Below are positions 53,925 through 63,578 of a DNA stretch of 64,000 bases, piece after piece (positions within the stretch are counted from its first letter, which is position 1; each line of letters begins with the position of its first letter). Below the pieces are notes generated by a model that saw nothing but the letters and a program-made list of their open reading frames with translations, was not told the origin of the DNA and did not search any database. The stretch comes from Eurosta solidaginis (Eukaryota > Arthropoda > Insecta > Diptera > Tephritidae): positions 359,059,739 through 359,123,738 of the forward strand of contig NC_090319.1 of assembly GCF_040869045.1 (NCBI RefSeq), written 5' to 3'. The translations under genes were made by a program, and so were the position numbers.

Positions 53925-54965
53925 AAAAATTTCAATTATTTCGATCCATGTGCCATCTAGCTAACTTTTTCTCCTTTCATTGCCTTGTCTCGGTGCTCTG
54001 AACTATGTGAGCGGTCTTTAGATTGTGAATCAACGGAAAGCCGTTTAACATTCGATTCACTTTGGGGTCTCAAACACTTTCCTATTATATAGATCCATGC
54101 CTCTAGCGAAACATTTCGTCATAGTCGTTGTGCTGTTGACTTATGATCCGCGTTTTAAATGCCAATACTCCAAATACCGTTCAGCTTTAGAATAAGATTG
54201 ATCCTTGCGCCATCTTTTGTTGCATTACATATTTTCTAAATATCTCAATCAATTAGTGCGCTTCCTAACGAAGCCCTTTGTTTAAAATCTTAAGTCTAAG
54301 TTCTTAGCTTACCGGAAAGCGACTTACAACTCGATCTCGATATTCCGAATTTCACATAAATTTTCTTATTGTTTAGATACGTGCGATACCTGTAGGTTTA
54401 TTTCTATTTCGAAATCGACAAGTTTTTACTAAAGTTTGGAACTACTTATTTGGAGTTCTTGAATTTTTTCCAGAATGCAATTTCGTAGCCCAATCAAACC
54501 CAGGCTAGCAAAGTACAGGTTTTCTCAAAATCTCATTCATAGAAATGCAAATAAAAAGTTGGAAATTTTCGCATTTTAATTTGCATTTCCATGGATCGAA
54601 ATAATTGGATACCACTTTGGAAATTGGAGATCGACTTCTCATTGAGCTACAAACGTGAACCTTGACATATAGGTTGAGCACTGTGACAAAGAAAGGAAAA
54701 CAAATTCCGTTAGGCGGCGCACGGGTCGATATAATTAGATGAGCTAGAGAGCCAGATACTGAATTCAGAAGACAGTATAAAACGTATTAAAAAAAGTAAA
54801 ATCGTACGGAAAGAAAGGAATCTTGCGATCGATTTTTAAGTAATTTCTCATTGAGCTTCAAACGTGAAACTTCACAGATAGGTTAAGACACCTTGACAAA
54901 GGAACAAAAGGAAAAAAGTTCCGATGCGTAGCATACGGATCGAAAAAATTTGACTAAGCCAGCCC
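53925..54965. repeat. Diverged relatives of the composite-element body
   Basis: At 53937, atttcgatccatgtgccatc followed by tagcta, then cattgccttgtctcggtg and ctctgaactatgtg match the body end at 7866-7940 (atctcgatccttgcgccacc, cattgcattgtcatcggg, ttctgaactat). Further echoes: gatccttgcgccatcttt (54210) and, reversed, gttaggcggcgcacgggtcg (54709). A block with ttgagctacaaacgtgaacc / ttgagcttcaaacgtgaaac is repeated about 210 bp apart (54640, 54850). Likely an old, related repeat family. Confidence 0.55.
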
Positions 54966-54984
54966 TTGTAGTAACCCAAGCTTG

Positions 54985-55180
54985 ACATATATTGGTGTGG
55001 TACCAAGCGCGTGACTGTAAAGTTTCGAAGATTATGTGTAGGTCTTACAACCTTCAACCAACAAAGTTATCACTATTATTAGACTCATAACGGGTATTCT
55101 AACTAAACACTGCCTTTTGGCTTCATATGCCTTTAAAGTAGGCTTGGTTCGTGATAGCAGATGTATAGATGTAGATAGGA
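54985..55180 (+). mobile_element. RNase H LINE, group A, small fragment
   Basis: accaagcgcgtgactgtaaa, ttcgaagattatgtgtaggt, gactcataacgggtattct and ctttaaagtaggcttggttc match the stretch at 18960-19140. The 'TLLLSLKRE' part is partly deleted. Confidence 0.75.
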
Positions 55181-56175
55181 TGTAGATTTCATTCCGATAT
55201 TCGAACTGGTTCAAATACTTAGTCTCATAAACTCTTAAAGGGATAATAAGCGCTCATGCAAAAGTACACATTTTTCACTTAATGCAAGTATACACTCAAC
55301 AATCCATGTGGTCACCTGTGAAGGAAAGTCTATATGAATATGTATAAAGCAGAGGAACTTGTAACATGAAAAACTTTTATTGCAACATTTATTGAACAAC
55401 AACAAATGAGCGTCGATTCCTAACAACTACGATATATGAACATACTTCTATATTTGTTCATCTTGCAACATGAAATGCTTAGGTCGTTTCTGATTAAGCC
55501 TACATACATACATACATACATAAATACCTATCTACATATGACTGTATATGCTAAATTGCTTTGTTGCGGTAAGACTATGAAAAAAAGTATGCTTTACATG
55601 TGTGCATACTAATCCCAAAGTCTTAAGCTGCTTATGCTGTGGCTTTAAATTTCATTGAAAGCTTTAAAGGTTCTTTACCATTTCACCTCTGCTGAGGTGG
55701 TCGCGTGAATTGATTTTGTATGTGTGTGCGGGACTGGAAATTCACACATCTATAAGAGGGGGGACGTAGTTTGCATGAGTTGGTTTTTAATATGTTTTAT
55801 GCTCGAAAACTAAAGGTGTACAGAAGATACTAGAACAAATATGTGTTTATTTTTGTATGTATGCTTCGAATGAGTTTAAGTTGTGGTTCCTTTGGCGTGT
55901 TTTTGAAGTTATTATTTTAGTTTTTTAATATTTAGTGAATGAATTATGTTTAATAAGGAAATTGTTTTTGATTAAAACGATTTAATTTTTTATTTTTTGA
56001 AATGGTCGGGAAATCTGAGTTCAATATTTATACTCAGCTGTGCAATGAGCAGGCAAATTTTTTCTCAAAAATTTATATATTGACTTAACTATTTGTGATT
56101 ACTGCTTGAGTAGTTTCGGACGTGTCGCATCAAAGAACGCCAATCATATTTGTTTCCGTTAACTAACGCTAACTA
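55181..56175. other. No supported gene
   Basis: AT-rich, with a (CATA)n microsatellite at 55500-55522. Nothing else recognised. Confidence 0.5.
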
Positions 56176-57045
56176 CAACAAGTAAGGATGGCTAGGTTCG
56201 GGTGTAACCGAATATTACATACCCATCAGTACACTTGAAATGCTGTTGTTGTTTGTTTTTTGTGCTTAATAGTGTTACAAAGCTGCGCAATATTACATAT
56301 ACATATGGTTCTATTCTGAACAAATTTTTCTTCGAGTTATGGCCCCCGAAAGATAGAAAATTGCTTAGTCATAAAAGGGGCGTTGCCACGACCATTTTTC
56401 TAAAGTTGAAGTTTTTCCTATTTATTGTTATAAATCCACTTGCGAAATGAAATACCGTTGATATAAAGCTCTTTTTTGCTTTGTTTTGTTCGCCCACAAA
56501 ACCTTTTAAATATCTTTTATGTAAAAGTGGGCGTGGTCCTTATTCGACTTCGTAAATTTTTCTTCAAAGCATTCCTTATAATAAAGGTAACCTCTATGCC
56601 GAATTTTGTTACGATAGGTTTAACCATTTTTGATTTATGATTAATAATGTCTGTAAAATTGATTTTATCACAGTGGTTGGTGCCACCCCCATTTTAAAAT
56701 TCTTTAAAAATTTTTATCAAGAGTCTCGATATCAGTCCACACGTCAAATTTCAACATTCTATGTGTATTATTTACTAAATAATCAGGTTTTTATGTTTTA
56801 CATAATGTTATATATATAAAAAGGGCGTGGTTATCATCCGATTTCGCTCATTTTCAACACCAATCTATTCTGGTGAACAGACGGACGAACTGACATGGCT
56901 CAATCAAATTTTTTTCGATACTGATGATTTTGATATATGGAAGTCTATATCTATCTCGATTCCTTTATACCTGTACAACCAACCCATATCCAGCCAAAGT
57001 TATAATACCCTCTAGTTATAATACAAGCACAGCTGGGTATAAAAA
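56176..57045 (+). repeat. Hairpin-ended repeat, variant
   Basis: Starts acaacaagtaaggatggcta and ttcgggtgtaaccgaa; the end has tatatggaagtctatatcta, ctgtacaaccaacccatatc and cacagctgggtataaaa. The middle differs from the long copies but keeps gtgggcgtggtc and gggcgtggtt words. It is a distinct subfamily, closest to 62443-63045 (both have cgaaagatagaaaattgctt). Confidence 0.7.
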
Positions 57046-57282
57046 CGAAGATAGTAAAAATGATCCCGTTCATCTAGTTTCGATAGAAATGGTTGTTATT
57101 TTATAAACCTTTTTCATTTATTTTATTTCATTTCAATTTATGGCAAGATATTAGTACAAGAAGATCTATGATCTTTTGATCGATCTCCAGCTGTGTACAT
57201 TTAGCTAATTTGAGCAGATAACATGTAAAAAATTGAAAACAGCAATGCAAAGCAACTGTTTTGCTCTATAGTTTTAATGTCT
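57046..57282. other. Spacer
   Basis: AT-rich, nothing recognised. Confidence 0.4.
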
Positions 57283-57540
57283 ACGTCCGAACTAGTGCTA
57301 ATTGGTCGCAAAGTTGAACAGTTGGTAGACACACTTGTACCAACAGCGCTGCAGTCTGAGTTATATGCATTTAAATTAATTAATCAAGGGCTGCGACTAC
57401 TTCAGAACCACCTACAACTGAACCAGTTCAGACGCGTTCAAAAGGCCTGCTGAATCCCTTTACGAGGGGACAGAACTAGAGCTAGAACCTCTTTCATGCG
57501 AGTTCGGAACTAGTGCAATTTGCTGCATGGAAGTTGAAGC
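57283..57540. repeat. GAACTAGT-containing repeat
   Basis: ccgaactagtgctaattggt and gagttcggaactagtgcaat with tgctgcatgg. It shares words with 48251-49080. Weak evidence. Confidence 0.4.
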
Positions 57541-57895
57541 ATTTTTTTAATAACTCACATTTTAAAATGCAAGAATACTTACATTATTTTTTAGTTCATA
57601 AAATACTAACTATAATTTTTATTTTAAACTAGCATTTTTTATCTTGTCCAGTTCTTGCACCATTAAACTCCCTCCAAAAGCCACTCCCACTCGCACTGTC
57701 ACTCCTACTATCACTCACACTCTAACTTCCTTTACCACAATTTCCTCATATGTAGAATCTCTGATCTAAATATTAAATACCTGCTGTAAACTGAATATTA
57801 TATACTCATTGAGTTTCAATATTTCCTAATAAGGGGCGTGACACCGCAAACTTTTCAAAAATTCAATACAGATTAATATATAAGGTATATATCGA
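57541..57895. other. No recognisable feature
   Basis: AT-rich with a short CACTC-rich stretch near 57685-57725. No gene. Confidence 0.5.
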
Positions 57896-58097
57896 CAGCT
57901 GAGTGGCTATCTCGGCAGCCGTTACGAAAACTCTTTATCTCAGAAGACATTTGAAACCCCAGCTAATGTCGAATGTATTGAGCTCATATAGGGACTTTCT
58001 GAACAACCAAATTCAAAAATACCGCGTTATTCAAACGCTTTCTAAATAGAGCGTTTTCTAAAGGGCAGCCGAGATAGGCTGAGATTCCACTCAGCAG
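57896..58097. mobile_element. Candidate MITE of about 200 bp
   Basis: The left end cagctgagtggctatctcgg cagcc faces the right end ggcagccgagataggctgag attccactcagcag, which is its complement apart from a 9-10 bp insert. No clear target duplication is visible. It has no coding frame. Confidence 0.5.
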
Positions 58098-58726
58098 TAG
58101 ATAGACACATCAATAATTTGATCCAAATTGACACGGATTTTTAGCAAGATGGAAATTATATTGCCTCGGGCGTGCCCCGCTCACTTTTTCAATTATAAAG
58201 ATTTGGCCTTCAATTTATGAAGTTTTTTAATCCTCCTGTAGCTATTAAGATTATTTATCGGATTGCAACAAAACTTAGAAGAGATTTGTAGGAATGCAGA
58301 AAAAAATCAGGAACTTAGTTGGCCCAAGCCAACAGAATTTACAGGCAGAATTTAACCTTATTGAAAAAATAAATGGCTAGTGGCTATTAAATTGGAGTGT
58401 AATGCAGCTTGGTTGAACAATAAGGGGCCGTCCTCAATGCCCATTACTCATGCGTCTTGGTGCCTTGGAATAATTCAGTGCGAGAGCGATAAAATATTTC
58501 TTACTGATTAAGAATCGGGGTACCTACAGATTCAGCTATTTTGCAGATTGTCTGGTGACCTAGTACAAAAGTAAGAATTTAAGAGTGTAACAAGAGGGCA
58601 ACGTTTTCTCCAGAAAAAACCCCATCAGATTGAGTTATTACTTAATTAGCAGGAACCTAGGCTAATGTCTTCATCAAGATAAAGGCTGACATATAATACC
58701 TTCCAGAGATGAGAGTATATATTGTA
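58098..58726. other. No recognisable feature
   Basis: Mixed sequence with one cgggcgtgccccgctcac block similar in style to the hairpin-ended repeats, but without their ends. Confidence 0.4.
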
Positions 58727-59000
58727 TCTTGTTGTTGTATCAGTGTTTCGCGCTACCAATAGGTGCGACCACTCAGTAATTGTCATCAATGTCCTCTAAC
58801 ATGAGTTCGAGGAAACTTGTAGTTTAATAGGGTTGGACCAAAGATATAGGGGTGCTACAGGCGTTGGTTCCACATTACAACCGGGACATACATTGGGATT
58901 CTGGATAAGTAAGATTTCTTCATAGTGGCTACGGAGTAGACTTCTTAGGATCCTGCGAAGCAGGGCTTCTTCAATCACGTGACTGTTGTGATGCTCAGGT
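58727..59000 (-). pseudogene. Third LINE group, C-terminal knuckle and 3' end
   Basis: On the minus strand: LLRRILRSLLRSHYEE and CPGCNVEPTPVAPLYLWSNP, then decayed sequence ending at (CAA)n (TTG on the plus strand, 58729-58737). A cysteine pair followed by 'PTP.APL.LW..P' is a C-terminal block known from fly jockey/I-like LINEs. The copy is interrupted at about 59000 by a group A LINE and seems to go on at 59691 (ttctgggtatttaacagaaa). Confidence 0.5.
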
Positions 59001-59690
59001 ATCGGAGTAGAAACACTAGAAGATAATAGCTCAAACTGCAGCCGTGTCAGCTTTTATATTGACAGCCAAGAAGCAACACAGACTCTAAACTTGTGCTAGG
59101 GAGAAGCATACATATAATTGGGTCCCAGGGTATATTCGAATAAATCGGAGTGAAAAACCAGATAAACTAGCTATAAAGGGCGAATATATTAAAGCTTGCT
59201 ACTTAGACGTTCCAACTAGATTGGATGAGATTAAGAGAAGGCGAGAGGTGTACATGAAAGCAAGCGGGAAAGATGTGGGTCCAAGCGCGGGGCTGTCGAA
59301 AATTGTGTGTAGGTTTTACAACATTCGACTAACAAAGTTCCCCTTATCATTAAAAAGAGAGGACTGTAGCTCGTGACGGGTATTGTAACTGAACACTGCC
59401 TTCTGGCGTCACATGATTTTAAATTAGGCTCGGTCAGTGATAGCAGATATAGGAAGCGCGTTTTGTGCTCGTGCCCTGCACTTACCATGCTAAGACACCA
59501 GCTATTAGGAGTGATACAGCTGCCAGAGTGGAATAGTATTTGCCAAGGGCACGGAGTTATTTTAAAACATTGGTTCTGGGGTTCTGGTTTTCCGTTTCGT
59601 TGTTCAACAAACTTCTGGTAACAATACGGACTTATTCAGTATACGTGAGATCCTTATGGATCGACCAGTTGAACCTAACCTAACCTTCTG
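59001..59690 (+). pseudogene. RNase H LINE, group A, decayed 3' end
   Basis: From about 59005: ETLEDNSSNCSRVSFYIDSQ-like words (with stops), GSQGIFE.I.V.K, KARG-like and GLSKIVCRFYNIRLTK, then TGIVTEHCLLASHDFKLG. The distal knuckle is damaged. The 3' end is ccagttgaacctaaccta at 59666-59684. It lies inside the third LINE group, between 'gctcaggta' and 'ttctgggtat'. Confidence 0.7.
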
Positions 59691-60067
59691 GGTATTTAAC
59701 AGAAACTGTTTGTATTTATATTCTAACTCTTCAATCTGGTTACCAGGGGTTCTGTGGAATGTCTCAATTTGTTTATAATATTATTTTGTTCTTTGTCGGG
59801 GCACAATATTTTATGAAATTAATACGCAAAATAGCGAGAAGCCATAGAATAAACGAACGCGGTAAAATAGTTATAACTTTGAGCAAAGAAAATACGAGAA
59901 GTGCGGTTGTAAGTTTGGTGGTTTTCTTTGCGGCCTGAGTAGATTATTGTGGCCCAAATTGCTTATATTACTGCCTTTTTTATGATTATGTATGTAGGTA
60001 ATGTTCTGGCACATCCATACCGTAGGTTTTAGATTCAAATCGGTTTAAATGTAAAATCAAATGATGT
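59691..60067 (-). other. Probable continuation of the third LINE group, then unassigned
   Basis: The first 120 bp (tgggtatttaacagaaactg, ggttctgtggaatgtc) look like the continuation of the LINE at 58727-59000. The assignment rests on the style of the sequence only. The rest is AT-rich. Confidence 0.35.
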
Positions 60068-60165
60068 TAAAGAAAAAAAGTTTTTCTAAACGGGATAATT
60101 TTTGGTAAGCTATATGAGTGTGTTTCCAGGCCATAAAAAGCTCGTAGGCAAAACTTGATCTGTTT
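60068..60165 (+). mobile_element. SINE A, decayed fragment
   Basis: gtttttctaaacgggataat, tttttggtaagctatatgag and tgtgtttccaggccataaaa match the centre of SINE A (tttttctaagcggggtcgcc, ggcaagcgctccgggtgtat, ttctgccatgaaaa). Confidence 0.55.
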
Positions 60166-61383
60166 AACTAGTTTCTGTTTAGATTCTTGCATATTTTTAA
60201 TATTTTCCTTAAATGAGTAAACAATAAAATATTGTCAAAAAACTACCAAACAAGCTCTACAACTTAACTCCATGCCACTGAGTTTGTTAGAGCTTCGGTG
60301 TTTCGTTGGAAGTCTGATTAGCAGTAGTACACTTTCACTTCATACTTACAATTATGCCTTTGATTTCCATAGTTCAATTTCCACTGCTGCTCTTTTTCTT
60401 TTATCTTCTGTTATTTTGTCCACCTTTTTTCTTTGTCAAAAGTGTTCGCATTCATTCATTCATTAACAAGTATCGCTTCATTTTCCAAATAAGTAGTAGT
60501 ATCTAAGCTACTTATCTTAGTTCTTACCGTAATTCCTCATTGATAATTTACCCTACAGCAGTTGAATTTCCGAAGAATGTAAAAAAAAACTACTTAATTC
60601 TGTTTAAATCTATTGGATTGCCTCTGGGATGAATATAAATAAATTTGCTTAGTGGAAATATATAGCATTGCTTAGTAGCAAATGAATCGAAATTGCTATA
60701 ATTAGTAATTGAAGCGCTAAGCGGATGAGGTTTACACATAAAACGCGAGGGGAAAAGTTATATACAACAAGCAACTGGAGTAAGTACAGAATTAGGCTAA
60801 TGGGGTGTTTATTACACCTTGAATGCTTTAATTTTTTTATATTTGACTACTAAATAAATGAAGTGCAGAAATTCTCTATCTAATAAGTGATAATATTCAA
60901 TTATTAAAATGTATTACAAGAAACACAAAGCGTTCTGATTGGGGCTGGTTATCAAAAGGGGCCAAAAGGGAAGTCTAAATGAGCACCCATCCCAATAAAT
61001 CGAAGTGGAGTTAAGAGAAAGACGCAATAAGAAATTTATTTGCAACCATGTTAAGGACTTACAGTAAGGATAAAAAGAGAAATACTTTTCTGCAAGTGGG
61101 CCAAGCTGGGAATGCCTAACCTTATAAATTTAACGTTAAAACAATTTATGTGTAAACCTCTTTGCTTACGGCATGAAAGAGTTCTGAATGTGAGAATAGT
61201 GTGTAAAGTGTAAGCGTAGTCCTTACAAGTGATAAACTTTATGCGGAATATATGTAGAATATTAATGCAGGAGTAGTGTGTGGACCAATGCTGTATGGGA
61301 TACTACAGAAAGTAAACGTGGGAGTAGTCATTGCGCAATAACGTTATGTGCGAATAATGTACGTGGTAGCGTTGATATGAGCA
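60166..61383. other. No recognisable feature
   Basis: AT-rich sequence; no coding frame or known repeat recognised. Confidence 0.5.
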
Positions 61384-61990
61384 AAATCAGACAGCAAAAT
61401 AAAGGAAAGATAAGAAAGGAAAGGAATGGAAAGAAAGAAAAGGAATGGAAAGTAAAGAAAAGGGAAAGAAAGGAAAGGAAAGGAGAGGAAATGAAAGGAA
61501 AAGAAACGAAAGGAAAGGAAGGGAAGGGACAGGAAAGCAATGAAAAGGAAAGGAAAGGCGAGGAATGATAAGGAATGGAAAGGAGAAGAAAGGAGAGGAA
61601 TGAAAAGGAAAGGAAAGGAGAAGAAAGGAAAAGAAAGGAAAGGAAAGAACGGAAAGAAACTGAAAGGAAAGGAAAGGAAAAGAAAGGAAATAAACGGAAA
61701 AAAGCTGAAAGGAAAGGAAATAAAAGAAAAGAAAAGAAAAGAAAAGAAAAGAAAAGAAAAGAAAAGAAAAGAAAAGAAAAGAGAAGAAAAAAAAAGAAAA
61801 GGAAAGGAAAGGGATGAAAAGGACAAATAAAGAAAGGAAAGGAATGGAATGGAAAGGAAATGAAAGAAAAGGAAAGGATAGGGTAGGGAAGGGAAAAAAT
61901 GAAATGGAAAGAAAAGAAAACAAAGGAAAGGATAAGAAAGGAAAGCAAAGGAAAGGAAAGAAAAGCAGGGAAAAAAGGAAGGGAAAGAAA
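61384..61990 (+). repeat. Purine tract, (GGAAA)n-like
   Basis: About 600 bp with nearly only A and G on this strand, mostly GGAAA and GGAAAA words. An almost pure (GAAAA)n run lies at 61725-61790. The long frames across it (Phe/Ser/Pro-rich on the minus strand, Lys/Glu/Arg-rich on the plus strand) result from base composition and are not genes. It joins directly to a hairpin-ended repeat. Confidence 0.9.
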
Positions 61991-62130
61991 ACAAGTAAGG
62001 AAGGCTACGTTCGGGTGTAACCGAACATTACATACACAGCTGAGAGCTTTGGAGACAAAATTAAGGAAAATCACCAAGTAGGAAAATGAACCTAGGGTAA
62101 CCCTGGAATGTGGTTGTAGGGGTATCAAAT
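61991..62130 (+). repeat. Hairpin-ended repeat, 5' fragment
   Basis: aacaagtaaggaaggctacg, ttcgggtgtaaccgaa, catacacagctgagag, then ctagggtaaccctggaatg. It is cut at 62130 by the TTG edge of SINE B. Confidence 0.8.
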
Positions 62131-62230
62131 GTTGTTGTTGTTGTTGTAGCGATACGGTTGCTCCCCGAAGGCTTTGGGGAGTGTTATCGATGTGATGGTC
62201 CTTTGTCTGATACAGCTGAACATAAAAAAA
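62131..62230 (+). mobile_element. SINE B edge with (TTG)n
   Basis: (TTG)6 at 62131-62148, then tagcgatacggttgctcccc, gaaggctttggggagtgtta and tcgatgtgatggtcctttgt. It shows the TTG-side edge that is missing in the copies at 40475 and 48480. It stops near 62225. Confidence 0.7.
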
Positions 62231-62442
62231 GAAAATGTTTATCGACGAGGGATAGACGAATTTTTTTATTAATAACAGAGGTTACTAAAGAGTTATCCAT
62301 TTCAAAAAATAACGATTTATTAGAGAAAAGTTATCGATTATTTTAGAAAAGTTATAAAATTGTTATCGGAGTTGTTACCAATATATTAACAGTGTGCGAA
62401 ATTATATCTCTTTGCCATCGAACTGCTTCAATTTGTATTAAA
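62231..62442. other. Spacer with TATCGA words
   Basis: Contains tttatcgacgag, agttatccatttc, agttatcgattatt and tgttatcggag. Same style as 41020-41455, but no clear unit. Confidence 0.4.
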
Positions 62443-63045
62443 AACAAGTAAAGGTGTCTAAGTTCGGGTGTAACCGAACACTATATACTCAGCGTGAGCT
62501 TCAATTGCACATTTCATTTCTTAACACGTGGCACCGCCCGTTTAAATAAAAAATGTCTCCCCATTTCCTCTTACAATAAAACTTGATAAGGGAAGACAAT
62601 TTTTTGCTAAGTTATAGGTTATTATTCTAGTCTACGACCCTTCTAAACTTGTTTTATATCTATATTGCCGTGGTCTTTAACCGGCTCCCGAAACAATTGC
62701 TTAGACAAAAAAGGTGCGGTGCCACACCCATTTTTTCAAATTTAAGTGTTTTCCAATTTAATGTTATAATTCAATTTAGAAAGTAAAATTCTATTGATGC
62801 AAAACTCTTCTTCGCTAGGATATAGTTTATTATTTTCGTCTAAGACCCTTTTAAAGACCTTTTATATAAAACTGGGCGTGGTCTTTAGCCGATCTCGTCC
62901 ATTTTTTCTAGAAATATTTCCTGCTGTAGGGAAAATTTTTGTACCCAATTTTATTAAGATCCGTTAATTTTTCTTCGAATTATGGCTCCCGAAAGATAGA
63001 AAATTGCTTAGTAATAAAAGGGGCGGCGCCCCTTTATACCTGTAC
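62443..63045 (+). repeat. Hairpin-ended repeat, variant
   Basis: aacaagtaaaggtgtctaag, ttcgggtgtaaccgaa and tatactcagcgtgagc at the start; inside are aactgggcgtggtctttagc and cgaaagatagaaaattgctt. The end is tttatacctgtacaag, where an LTR fragment takes over. Same subfamily as 56176-57045. Confidence 0.7.
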
Positions 63046-63048
63046 AAG

Positions 63049-63089
63049 CAACACTAAGGGAAACTATCATCTCTAAGCCGATGCTATGG
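63049..63089 (+). mobile_element. Gypsy-type LTR fragment
   Basis: aagggaaactatcatctcta and agccgatgctatgg repeat the LTR start at 63594-63634 with one or two differences. It lies upstream of the integrase end in the same direction, so it may be what is left of a 5' LTR after loss of the internal part. Confidence 0.6.
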
Positions 63090-63132
63090 CATTGACGAAC
63101 GAAATGGATGCACTAAAACGAAGGAAAGAATT

Positions 63133-63534
63133 TCGCAGAAAGAATGCAAGGGTGGTTTCAAGCCAGAGCACACTACTCTTGTGAAGCATCGGTACGGTAC
63201 TGATTATGCAAAGCCAATCCGTCAAGCGCAAGCTCTACGAAGTATTTCATTGGCCAAACAACAGAATGTGAGGGAACGGACCAGGGTAATGAGTAGTACG
63301 ATGAAACACAAGTACGATGAGAACAAAAATTCAGAAGGTTTATTGGAGGGAGATTTGGTACTGCTATACAACCCTCACCGGCGGAAAGGTGTTCCATCCA
63401 AATTTTGGTGCAGTCGGGAAGGCCCGTGCAGAGTTGTGAATAGGATCAGTGATGTCATATACCGTATACAAACTATTGGGAAACCACGAGATAGAAGGGT
63501 GGTTCATTTGGAGAGGCTAGCATCGTTTTGATCG
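63133..63534 (+). pseudogene. Gypsy-type integrase C-terminus
   Basis: The open frame 63181-63531 has KHKYDENKNSEGLLEGDLVLLYNP, RRKGVPSKF, GPCRVVNRISDVIYRIQ and RRVVHLERLASF. That is the C-terminal part of integrase in Ty3/Gypsy elements (GDLV.LYNP...GP..VV......YRIQ...VVHLERL), which binds DNA next to the catalytic core. The catalytic core, RT and gag are absent. It is followed after about 45 bp by a polypurine tract and the 3' LTR. Confidence 0.85.
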
Positions 63535-63563
63535 AGAGATTTGTCTGACCGAGACGATCAGAC

Positions 63564-63577
63564 TTAGGCGGAGGGCA
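63564..63577 (+). promoter_or_regulatory. Polypurine tract of the Gypsy element
   Basis: ttaggcggagggca lies directly before the LTR start TGTGACG. Purine-rich, it is the place where plus-strand DNA synthesis is primed in LTR elements. Confidence 0.65.
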
Positions 63578-63578
63578 T

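Noticed and set aside
61328..62128. 266-codon frame rich in Phe, Ser and Pro, and overlapping frames rich in Lys, Glu and Arg
   Set aside because: They are by-products of a purine tract; every frame of such a tract lacks stops.
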